Positions 45,671-57,065 of a DNA stretch of 64,000 nucleotides are shown here, piece after piece (positions within the stretch are counted from its first letter, which is position 1; every line of letters begins with the position of its first letter). The position numbers were made by a program, and so were the translations under genes. Origin of the DNA: Rosellinia necatrix (taxonomy: Eukaryota > Ascomycota > Sordariomycetes > Xylariales > Xylariaceae). The notes below the pieces were generated by a model. It saw only the letters and a list, made by a program, of their open reading frames with translations, was not told the DNA's origin and ran no database searches. The stretch covers positions 620,001 through 684,000 of the forward strand of contig JAGYVD010000003.1 in assembly GCA_021209875.1 (NCBI GenBank). Reading direction: 5' to 3'.

Positions 45671-48600
45671 ATGGACGCACATATCTCAACTCGGGTGCCA
45701 CCAAGGGGGAGGTGGAACGGCAACGGCTCACACAACGCCAGCACTCACAACGATTTTGGAGTGAATGGGATAAGCGAGCGAGTCGCTAACCCTGAAGATG
45801 GACCCAAAACTCAAGGGCAACAAACTCCAATCGCCGTCGTTGGGATGGCATGTCGTCTTCCGGGGCACTGCAGGTCTCCCAACGATCTTTGGGACTTCAT
45901 GATGAGGGGAGGGATAGCTTCGAATGAAACCCCAAAGACTCGATTTAATCTTTCAGGGCACTTCGACTCCTCAAGGAAACCATATACGATGAAGACGCCA
46001 GGGGGGATGTTTATGGAAGAAGTTGACCCTCAGGACTTTGATGCACAGTTTTTCAATATCAACTACTCAGAGGCATGTTCTATGGATCCTCAGCAGAGGA
46101 ACTTGCTAGAAGTCGCGTACGAATGTTTAGAAAATGCCGGAGTTCCTATCGAGTCTCTCAGCGGCCAGAGAGTTGGATGTCTAGTAGGCGCAAGTGCGGT
46201 CGGTATGGCATTATCTGCATAATCCTCTACCTTTTTTTAATCAATTTACTGACCGATCCAAGACTACCTCGATATCACCAGCAGAGATCCTGAGGACCGC
46301 ACCGACTCACCAACTATGGGTGCCGGGCGTGCGCTTCTCAGTAACCGTATCAGTCACTTTCTCAACGTGCATGGACCTAGGTAAGCAAGACGTTTTGGTT
46401 GCCCTTCTAGGCTACCATGCCTCTAAGTGGAAATGAGTTGGATTGCTAACCCAGATTAATAGCATGGCTATTGATACCGCATGCTCCAGTACGCTTTCCG
46501 CGCTTGACATGGCCTGTCTTTATTTGGGAAATAACCAGGCCGATGCCATGTTAGTGGGTGGAGCGAATATGTACCTGAGCCCTGAGAGGAACCAGGACAT
46601 GGGTGCTATGCGATCAACAGCATCTTCAAGCGGTAGATGCCACGCTTTCGACAGCAAAGCCGACGGATATGTTGAGGCTGAAGCGATTAATGTTGTATTT
46701 TTAAAGAGACTTGATGATGCGATCAGAGACGGCGATCCCGTTCGTGCCGTGATCCGGGGCACATCGACTAATAGCGCTGGAAAAACCGCTGGCATAGCTA
46801 TGCCCAACCCTACAGCGCAGGCCAGTGCTATTCGTGCTGCGTATGCAAACGCCGGGATCGCGGGCGAGTTCCAAGATACTGGATATCTTGAGTGCCACGG
46901 CACTGGCACGGCCGCAGGAGATCCGGCCGAGGTGGCCGGTGTAGCGATGGTATTCGCGCCAACAAGGCCGGCCAACCAATCCTTGGCGATAGGGTCGATA
47001 AAAAGTAATATCGGCCACTCGGAGGCCGCAGCGGGACTCTCCAGTCTGATAAAGGCTATTCTTGCGATTGAGAAAGGTGTCATTCCGGGGACCGCTACAT
47101 TCATGACCCCAAATCCAAAAATCGACTTTGAAAAATCCAGGGTCAAGGTCTTCCGTAACTCTATCAAGTGGCCATACAACTCGAAGCGCAGGGCCAGCAT
47201 CAACTCGTTCGGCTTCGGTGGCGCGAACGCCCACGCCGTGATCGAGAGCCCAGAATATCTCTCACCCGGATTTACGCCCAAGCATAAGAGTTCTTATCTG
47301 GATAGTGGCAGTATCGACGCGGACTTCTTTATGAGCAGCGATGACGATGTCCCAAGCAGCTCTCCTCCTAGGCTTCTTGTTCTTTCCGCTAACGATCATG
47401 GCTCTTTGAAACGGATGATGAGAGGACTTTCTTCACAGCTACTAAGTCCTAGCACAAGTGTCACGTTAGACGATTTAGCCTACACACTTTCCGAAAGACG
47501 TAGTCGACTATACTATAGGGCATTTAGCGTGCAGAAAACTACCGACTTCCCAGCAGAGTCTTTTACAACCGGGAAAGTGTTTCGTCAAGGTGTCAGAATT
47601 GGATTCGTTTTCACGGGTCAAGGGGCTCAATGGCCTGCCATGGGGAGGGACCTGCTATCTACATTCCCAACTGCAAAGAAGATTGTCAAAGGCCTAGATG
47701 AGGTATTGGCAGGCCTTCCAGAACCACCGTCGTGGTCGCTGGTCTCCGCACTTACAGATAAATACGATCCTTCCGTGCTTCGGGAGCCCGAGTTTTCGCA
47801 ACCCATTGTTACTGCTTTACAACTGGCGTACCTTGGGGTTTTGTCTGATTGGGGAATTAAACCGACCGCGGTAGTAGGGCACTCTTCGGGAGAGATCGCT
47901 GCAGCTGTGGTGGCTGGCCGACTTACACCTGACGAAGCAATCAAGGTCGCATTTTTCAGAGGACAGGCCGCAAAGGCATTGCCGCCTGCGGAGAAGCTTG
48001 GCATGCTTGCAATAGGGCTCGGAGCCGCTGCTCTCGAGGAACTAACAACCGACCGAGATATCGAGATTGCATGCTTCAACAGCCCCCGTAGCTTAACGTT
48101 ATCCGGTCCTGTGAAAGCTCTGGACGAATTATCCCGGAAACTTCAGGCGAAGAACCATTTCGCACGCTTGCTGCAAGTGAATTTCGCCTATCACTCTAAG
48201 TATATGGAAGACATTGGAGAGTTGTATGAGCAGATGCTTCAAACCAACGTACAAACACGCCAGTCGGAACCTAATGGGGTGAAGATGTTCTCATCTGTGA
48301 CGGGTACACAATGGGACGAGGCCACCGATGAGTTCTACTGGGTACGTAACATGAGGTCACCAGTTCTATTCCAAAGCGCAGTTGAAGCCATGGTCGGAGA
48401 TGCTGAAGAGGGGCCCAACTTCCTCATCGAAATCGGCCCATCAAATGCACTAGCGGGCCCCATATCACAAATCTGCGGAAATATTGCTGGCCTCGTGGAA
48501 CAACCCACTTATACTTCAACCGCCGTCAGGGGCTCTCAGTCACTAATGGCTCTATATGGGGTAGCTGGGCAGGTTTTCACCTCAGGAGGCTCGGTAGATC

Positions 48601-51600
48601 TGCGCCAGGTGAACGAGTATCACACCACAACGCCATCAACACTCATTGACCTCCCTAACTATCCCTGGGATCATTCTAAGAAATATTGGCAGGAAAGCTT
48701 AGCAAGCAAAGATTGGCGATTCCGACCCTTTGCCAGACATGATCTCTTGGGGAGTAAGATCTTGGGAACTCCATGGCAATGGCCGGTGTGGAGAAATAAA
48801 CTGCGACTAAATAGTAGTCCTTGGATTGGAGATCACAGATTGGACGACAGGGTAGTATTCCCAGGGGCTGGATATATATCTATGGCTATAGAAGCCATGT
48901 ATCAAGCGGCTGCGATGACGGTCTTCAAGGGAGATGCGCCGGAGACGTACAGGTACCGGATGAGAGACATCAAATTTCTCAAGGCTCTCGTCTTGGATGA
49001 CCCTGACGACCCCCCAGAAGCGATGTTAACTTTGAAACCTGCCTCGTTGTCTGGTGGCCCGTGGCACGAATTCAGGGTCTCAGCAATGAATAAGGGCAAC
49101 TGGAATGACCATGCGACTGGATTCATCTGCGTTGAAACCGTCTTCCAATCACCCAAGCCCCCCACGGGAGCTCTATTGCCTCTTACGTACCCTACTCAAC
49201 CAAAAATATGGTATCAGAGAATGCGGGAGTGCGGCTTTGATTTCGGTCCTGTATTCCGGAAAATTACCGCAATGGAATACGAAATTGGCCAACACACGGG
49301 TCGAGCGAAAATATCACTCGAATTACCGCCCTGCCCCTGGGAACAGAGTGTCTACCCACTGCATCCTGTCTCAATGGATGCCTGTTTCCAAACCGTTATT
49401 TCATCTATTTGGGAAGGCGACCCAAACAGGGTCAATGCCGCTCTAGTACCACTATCCATCGATAGCTTGATTATCGCTCATAGTACCCAGGGCTTCGTTG
49501 AAGGGATTTCAGTAGCTCGATCTGATTATACTGGAATTGGGAGAACTGACTCTGTCAAGAACTATTCGTCTTCTTGCACCGTTTTTAACGCCGACGACGG
49601 CAGGTTCGTCCTCGAAATGAACGGATTACGATATGCTACGTTAGACTCGCCTAAGGACGCCACCTTATCGCATATATATTGCGAGCCAAAATGGCAACCC
49701 GATATTACCCTCATTTCTCAGAACATTTTCAAGGATCTTGCGCATCAATTTGCGAGCGATCCGAATAGTTATTCATCTGATTCAACTTTGCGCGTTGCGC
49801 AGGGGTTCATTGATTTAGCTGCGCACAAGAACCCACGCCTGAAAGTTGTTGAAATCAATTTAGACCCAAACAACACATCCAGCTTCTGGCTCGAAATGGC
49901 CGATCAATCAATCTCGGTCAGAAAGGCGTTTTCCAAATTCACTTTCGTCTCTAGTGACGCTGGGGCAGTTGTAGATATGAAGCAACGGTTTTCTACAATT
50001 CGTCATGCTGAATTTATCATGAATGATCTCAAGAACCCTGAGTCATCCTTAGCCGGTGATTTTGATTTGGCTATAGTAACGATGCCGGAATCCCTAGACG
50101 AGGGACTGGAAAATACGTTAAGGATAATCCATGATATCCTGACAGAGTCAGGTACAGGCATATTCATCGACAGGGCGGGCATACTGGACTCTGTGGAATG
50201 TGCGGCATTTCGCTCTGGGCTTAGTCGGTTCTGGATGACACATTCTATTGCTTTGACTAGCAAGAAAGATGAAAAAGAAGTCCCACAACTCCGCGATATA
50301 AGCGTGGTACATTTCACAACCACCAACACCCAGCAGATTGAGGATGGGTTACGAAAATCAGCAAGAACTGTCGCCAGCGTATTTAACCCCTCAAACGTGG
50401 TCGTGGGCAGCACTGTTGTCATTCTTGACGAAGTTACAGTTCCGGTCATGTCGAAACTAGGTCAACGTCAATGGAGCACGTTGCAACTGTTGGTCGAGAA
50501 GAAGTGTGACATATTATGGGTTACAAGTGGCGCGCAAATGTCAATAACCAATCCGGACAGGGCGCTAGCCCAAGGATTGTTCCGAGTTGTTCGGAACGAG
50601 TCGCCGTTTCTCAAGATTGTCACTCTCGACGTTGAAAATACTTCAACTGAATCTACCGTGCATGCTATCACGAAGTGCCTTGCACTTATCGAAACCATGG
50701 AGTCTAATACCGCTGTTGACAACGAATTCACGGAGCGTGGTGGAGTCATCTATGTCAACCGTGTACTTACTGACACGCTTTTAAATAAAGCTAAAGAGGA
50801 GGAAGCAGTCAGAGGGCATCTTGAGACGATGGACATTCACTGTTCAGACAGCACCATCAGGTTGGGGGCCGCACGTGTTGGAAACCTTGACTCGCTCCAA
50901 TACTTCGAAACGTCTACTGGCCCTGCACCACTCCAAGATGGTTACGTTGAGATAGCGGTGCACGCATCTGGCGTCAATTTCAAAGATGTTGCTAGTGCAA
51001 TGGGAATTGTTCCAGAAAACGAACTTCTGCTCGGTGGTGAAGGTGGAGGAATCATCACTCGTCTCGGCCCTAACGTTACAGATTTCAACGTGGGCCAACG
51101 CGTTGCCTTCTTTAAGAAGGGGTCGTTTGGCAATTATGTCCAAGCCAGTACACAAGTGGTACACGCTATCCCTGATTCGATGAGCTTTGAGGAGGCTGCT
51201 ACGATCCCGTGTGTTTTTATGACATCTATGTATTCTTTATTTAATCTTGCCCACGTGAAGAAGGGTGATCGTGTGTTGATTCATTCTGCCACGGGCGGCG
51301 TCGGCATTGCGGCTATCCAGCTCTGCCGTTATGTCGGTGCTGAGGTAAGTCAATTTGCCCTGGAAATTAATACCTAGCGTCCGTGTATCCCAGTATCTAA
51401 CATTGCGATAGGTCTACGCGACAGTTGGCACGCAGGAAAAGCGAGACTTCCTGAAATCTCAGTACGGCATTCCGGATGAAAGGATATTCTCCTCGCGGAC
51501 CACGGCTTTCGCGCACGGAATATCCGAGCACACAGGGGGGAAGGGTATGAATATCATCTTGAATTCTCTACCAGGCGAATTATTAGATGCGTCATGGCGC

Positions 51601-53190
51601 CTCATTGCAGATGGGGGTACTATGGTCGAAATCGGAAAGAGGGATATCCTTGATAGGAACGCGTTGTCCATGGAGCCATTTGGGCGTAATGCCTCTTTTA
51701 GAGCCCTGGACCTTTCACATTCCCAAATTACCGATGATATGATAGCTGAGTATTACTCCCACTACTATTCCCGTCAAACCAGACCCAGCTAACATGTATG
51801 CCAAGGCTATTATCCGACGCTTTTGCCCTCCTTGTAGAGGGGCATATTAAACCTATAACCCCTGTCCAGGTGTTCCCATTTTCTGACATCCCCAGCGGCC
51901 TGCGGCTGATGCGCAGTGGAAAGCATATTGGAAAGCTCGTTATCAGTCGTGGGGCTTCTGAGAATATGCTGGTACCTGTCCGTCGCCGGCCCCGCAGCGC
52001 CATTTTCCGAGAGGATGGATGCTACTTAATTGTCGGTGGCCTTCGCGGGCTCTGCTCTAGCTTGGCAACGTATATGGCCATGAACAATGCTCGGCATTTG
52101 GTTGTGATGTCAAGGAGCGGATACGAAGATGATATCTCTCAGAGAGAAATATCCCGTATCCGCGCCCTTGGGTGCGCGGTATATCCGGTTCAAGGAGACG
52201 TGGCATGCATAGAAGATGTGCAAAGAGCCTTCACAGTCTCGGGCGTCCCAGTTCGTGGCGTCATCCAAGGCGCCATGGTCCTTTGCGTAAGTGGCTTTTC
52301 TGCGTCATGATTCTTCCTGTCATTAAAGATCTATAATAACACTATTTCTACAGGATCGCATCTTTTCGTCGATGACGCTTGACGAATACCACAAGGTATT
52401 GTTTGCAAAGGTAGAGGGGACCTGGAATCTCCATCATGTCTCACTTGAACAAAACCTTGACCTGGATTTCTTCACGTCTCTTTCAAGTATTTCTGGTCTC
52501 TGTGGCACTAAAGGCCAAGCTAATTACGCGGCCGCCAATACTTTCCTGGATGCCTTTGCCTCTTATCGACAGAACATGGGTCTACCTGCATGTGCCGTAG
52601 ACTTGGGCGTCATATCAGAAGTCGGCTACATGGCAGAACGCGAGGACTTGAAGAGTAGATACGACGAGTCGGTATGGCACGCTATCGGGGAACGGACACT
52701 CCGAAAGATATTCAACTTCTCGAGTCTTCAACAGCAGCAGCCAGAATGGATGAATAAGCGGAGTTCGCCCCAGATGGTCACGGGGCTACAGGTACCCCAG
52801 CCGGAGCACTCGGTATTATTGACAGACGCCCGATTTTTGGGACTGTTCTCCAAGGGCCAGACCAACAGCCGGGAATCGGGACGCGAAGGCCCGAAAGATC
52901 TGGAGACGATCCGCGTCATGATAAGCTCCAATGCTGGGGCCAAAGCCATCCTCGACCTGACGATCCAAATTCTTAACAACTACCTAATGAGGAGCCTACG
53001 GCTCACCGAGGCCCTCGACTTTGCACGGCCGCTCTCGGCGTACGGCGTCGACTCCCTCGCGGCCGTGGAGCTGCGCAACTTCCTGAGGATCGAGTTGGGC
53101 GTCGAGCTCACGACGCTGGACGTCGTGAACGCCCCGTCGCTGGTCTCCATGTGCCAGACGATTATTGCTCATATTTCAAAAATGCCATAG
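45671..53190 (+). CDS. Highly reducing type I polyketide synthase (KS-AT-DH-relic MT-ER-KR-ACP)
   Basis: Six exons: 45671-46202, 46263-46380, 46463-51344, 51412-51749, 51806-52286 and 52354-53190 (2395 residues). KS (about 51-480) has DTACSS with Cys224, His362 in ECHGTGT and His402 in NIGHSEA. AT (595-910) has GHSSGE with Ser691. DH (975-1260) has His1008 in GDHRLDDRVVFPGAGY and Asp1189 in HPVSMDA. Residues 1335-1455 resemble a methyltransferase core but lack the Gly-rich SAM loop. ER (1680-1990) has HSATGGVGIAA. KR (2015-2240) keeps Ser2161, Tyr2175 and Asn2179, but the glycine-rich loop reads GGLRGLCSS. ACP has GVDSL with Ser2351. The enzyme would make a reduced chain. No thioesterase or reductase domain follows. 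The hydrolase gene is divergent upstream. The ATG at 45671 is the first Met; upstream codons have only a GTG. Confidence 0.96.
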
Positions 53191-54557
53191 ACTAGAAACA
53201 CTAGAAAGAGGAAAAACAAAGGCACACAGAGTTAAGAGAATTTATAGTAGTACGATGTCTTCCATAGCGATGGGTAAGGAGACTATGATTTAGATTGCAT
53301 TTGACAAGCGTCATTGGATAGATGAATACAATTTTTTTTAGACATCTGTGTTGAATATCCGTTCATTCACAGAAGATAACGCCACTCAGATTCCACCTCG
53401 GAACCTACTCAAAGCACTTAGTAATCTACACAGGCAGACGAGACGAACGGAGTTTAACAGGGTTACTAACCCCGACCTCGTCCTAAAGAAATATCGCCAA
53501 GATGCTGCCGAGATGCATTGATCGCCCTTGGAGACCTGAAGCATCCATCAAGAACCGCCTGCCCCTCTCCCCCGCCTGCTCGCACTATGGTGTCCCCCCC
53601 CCTTCCCTCCCAAAAGCGATTCGAGAGTCGAACCGCCCCGGATCGCGAGCAGCCTGCCCCTCCGGCGCGGGGGGGCGGGGAGGGAGGGGGGGTTCGCTTG
53701 GGGTTGCTTCGGCGAGCCTTTGACGGTGTGCAGTGGAAGGAAAGTTTGCACTTGACTCCGCCTGAGAAAGAACCGGCTAAGTACTTGGGAGTTATCTTCA
53801 CTTCTTAGCAAGTAGGCGTCGAGAACATTGCGATGCATGACGGTTGTGTGTGTGTTTTTTCTTTTTTTCTTTTTTTTTTTTAAAGCAGTTCGTTATCAGA
53901 GTTGGTCACTTGCGTAGAATGGGACATCGAACGAACCCCCTCGACGCCGTTCGTCGGGGTCTGTGCAATATTCTTCACGATACATACATACGCACTAACA
54001 CGCGTTACGAACTGTTCATTACGCTGCGTTTCCCTGAATCAGCTTTCCCCGTCACCGGGTTCACAATATAGCGCAGTTTATACCCAAAGTCCGAGCCTGT
54101 CATCGTTGATTTGGTTCTAAAGGGGCGATTATATTGCACTAAATCCATCTGAGGAAGTGAGGTTTAGACATCTAAAGAGCCGTCTTGGAAAAGAAATCGG
54201 GTAGGTTCAAGAACGGCGTTGATGAAGGAAAGAGGGTCTGTGGTGTTTTAATTTTCTCCAGCTATACCAGATAGCTTACGGCATTGCTTAGGCTAGAATC
54301 TGTAAAAGCAGCGTCCTTAGGACTAATCATCCCTTTGTCTGGCCCCCAAGGCTCATCTTCCGTTAGTGAATCCATCAATCCGTTCAAGCCCGCGATAGTG
54401 TAGGAAAGATGGCAAGGCTGGAAAGTCTTCTGCTTTTAAATCCTAACCCTCGACAATATACGCGGATTCCTCGGCCAACCGCGATGATCATCCTCAGTCA
54501 CAGTCATGCTGGGAGAGCCAGCTCTGTCAACTGGAACTGCGCTGCCTCCGCCTCTCC
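53191..54557. other. Intergenic region of 1.4 kb
   Basis: 3' side of the PKS. It has G- and C-rich homopolymers near 53590-53700 and a T-run near 53870. A short frame at 53700-53808 ends in a KYLGVIF string that recalls reverse transcriptases but is too short to call. No gene is supported. Confidence 0.5.
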
Positions 54558-55728
54558 TCATACATCGTCTTCATCCGCGTGGTCCTCATCGTCCTCGTCG
54601 GCTCGCTCTCGGTCTTGGCCCCTTTTCTGTCTTGACTCGCCATATTCCGAACGAGTCATTGATTTAGAGACATACTTATCTCCTTCGAGCACTATATAAC
54701 TTCTTCCACTAGAAGTAGGATCATCAACAAAAAGGCGTAATTGCTGAAATAAAGCCCAAGCAAAACGCGCAGAAAGGAATTCACGTTGAAGCACGGTAAA
54801 ATGCTCAGGTTGCAGGGAGAAATTATGGTACTCATCAGCCAGATCGGAAGCCACATCATCGCCACGGATAACATGAGTTGCAAATGCATATTGTTGAGGT
54901 TTGGTATAAGGTGAGGTTGTTAATGTTGATGGTTGAGGGCCGGATCTAGAAGGGCCGGCTAACGGTCTCGGTACAATGACGAACGAGGGTTCATTGAAAG
55001 CCCGACGAAGATGAGCGAGTAGCCAGATGATATTCGATTCATCGTCAATCCCCGTTTGATACAGCGCGAGTGCAGAATAACGCTGCATGTTATTCCGTAT
55101 ATACCACTTTATTTCCGATGCTGGAAGTACGTGAGCTTGTTCGAGCCCTATCCGTAAATCCGTGATATAGCAACGAAATAGTCCAGGAAACCGAAGTAGA
55201 CGCCTGATTTCTGGAACTGGAGGACTGGGATCTGGCCCGTCAGGAGGGTTGTGCGGTTGTGTCTATTCCTTTGGCAAGTTGTTATGCGGAAATTGCCAAT
55301 CTGTAAAGGAGGGGACTATGGGATATCGGTATTGTTCCTCTGTGGGAGTGGACGAGGATATGGATGAGGATGTGGAAGAGGTCATCCCGCCTGCGATGCT
55401 GTTTAGTTGCATCCAGTAATGGCGCGCCTCAAGTATGCCATCGCGAGGTGTCTCGACCGGATGTTTGCCGTACTTGTCATAGCTAAAATAAACATCGCCG
55501 AAAGCGTTGTTGGCAATGATGCCGCCGGCAGCCAAAAGAGTGCTGTGATGGAGCCCCCAGGTCCGGTCCGTGCTTGATGGATCAACAATCTCGTCAACGG
55601 CAGGCAAAAAGGGAATTTGCCACCCGGCCGTACCCGGGGTGAAATACAACGATGTTGGGACAGCGAAGCGTATGGACGAGCGCTCGTTTCGGCGGCTTGA
55701 CAATAGAAAAGTTTGCAGGAACATCCAT
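54558..55728 (-). pseudogene. HNH-endonuclease-domain gene, broken (frameshift and in-frame stop)
   Basis: The minus-strand region reads as a single fungal HNH_2-type protein of about 390 codons, but with two lesions. The first is a change of frame at the A5/T5 run 55606-55610, between the VFHPGYGRVAN and LPAVDEIVD parts. The second is an in-frame TAG at 55263-55265, directly after LPKE, with the same frame open beyond it. After the stop come FRCYITDL, LEQAHVLPASEIKWY and DESNIIWLLAHLRRAFN, which match the His/Asn arrangement of the HNH fold (xAHxxP... NxxxLxxxLHRAF). The C-terminus is very acidic (ADEDDEDHADEDD). The ATG at 55726-55728 has a good context (CACAATGG). It may be a decayed copy of a family that is multi-copy in fungi; its function is unknown. 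Confidence 0.62.
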
Positions 55729-57065
55729 TGTGACAATGACAGGGACGGCAGCAGAAACGACTGCAGGAATAGTTCCCTGCTTGGTCAGTCGCTAGCTACT
55801 CGCTCCTTTTATATACAGTATTCTGGCCGTGCCCTAGTGGAGTTCTTAGGTTAAAACTAGTTCCGTGACAGGTATGATATATATTAAAGGGAGACTCCTG
55901 ATTCCTGATTGGTCTCCCTCGATACACTGATTAGGAGGGAGACTTTGTAGATTAGATAAGCCTAGCTGAAGGGCATTATTGTGACTGTAAAGCTCCTCCT
56001 TCTAGAACCAATATTGCCCTACTACAGTAAAACATATCCATATAGATTACTTGGATTAACAAACTCTCGTAGCCACACTGGGTCACGCTCTCAACTGCAT
56101 AAGCAATAACCGTTTCATCTTTGCACCATAGTTTATCCATCGGAAAGCCGACGAGATCTCGAGTTCTCCGGAAGCTCTAGTCGGATATAAAAGAACTAAC
56201 TATAGCTTATCGCCACACAATAGCCCCCTGGAGCAGGCGAGGGTTTGGAAGATTTAATAGCTAGAAGAGCGTGGGATCTTTTAGAATTCGTTGGCCAACT
56301 CAAATAGAAGGGCTTCAGAGTGCTCCGCCATACGCACAAACGAAGACTGCTTTGCTACTTTGTTCATCCTAACTCTGTAGTTGAGAAGGGCGCCGTTCAT
56401 TGGGGTTTACTGCTAGGTACCATCCTTGACCCATTTCAAGTTCAAGGGGACGGCGAAATACGAGAAGTGCGCCTATTAATGATTCAATACTGTCAAGTGA
56501 CTTCCGACATATTATTAGATCAATGAGGCATGCAGCCTGGATGTCAAGGTTTACCTACGGAAATCGCCTTAGCCCTCCATACGCACTTCCAGGATCGGAT
56601 TGATACCCATGATGAAAGCGGTAGATCGCTATTGAGAGAGGTGGTCACTGAGCAAAATATGTTGATGCAAGAATAGTATCACTGGATCCGAAACTGGGTA
56701 TAGAGTATGCTAAAACTTAGGTAAATAGTCTTAAGATGCTATATGGCGAAAATATACCTAAGGAATGCTGTTGAAAATGCCAAAAATATTCCTTGCCCCT
56801 TAAAACGCCACTATCGCCTGGAATTTACTGCCCTCAAAATCTCAACACACAATTATATCACGACTGTACTTTTCGAGAGACGGGAAAGAACCCCAAATAT
56901 GGGCGATATATACGGTGACGGCCAAGTCGAAGTTTAGTGTTGCCAATAGTCAACACAATATAACTAGGCAGAGAACTATGCACCTGAGGTGGCTGTTCAA
57001 AGATTACTAGCGATCAAAGATATATCAGATCGTTCACCGGAAACTATATTTCGGGCGTGGACTGG
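55729..57065. other. AT-rich intergenic region of 1.3 kb
   Basis: Low GC with many stops in all frames. Short frames at 56320-56526 and 56743-56937 look random. It may contain decayed DNA, but no element ends or coding remnants are recognised. Confidence 0.5.

Noticed and set aside
53610..53680. GGTTCGACTCT on the minus strand, like a tRNA B box
   Set aside because: No matching A box or cloverleaf stems could be formed.
53700..53808. KYLGVIF string resembling a reverse-transcriptase motif
   Set aside because: Only about 20 residues, in a GC-rich low-complexity frame with no other RT motif; most likely chance.
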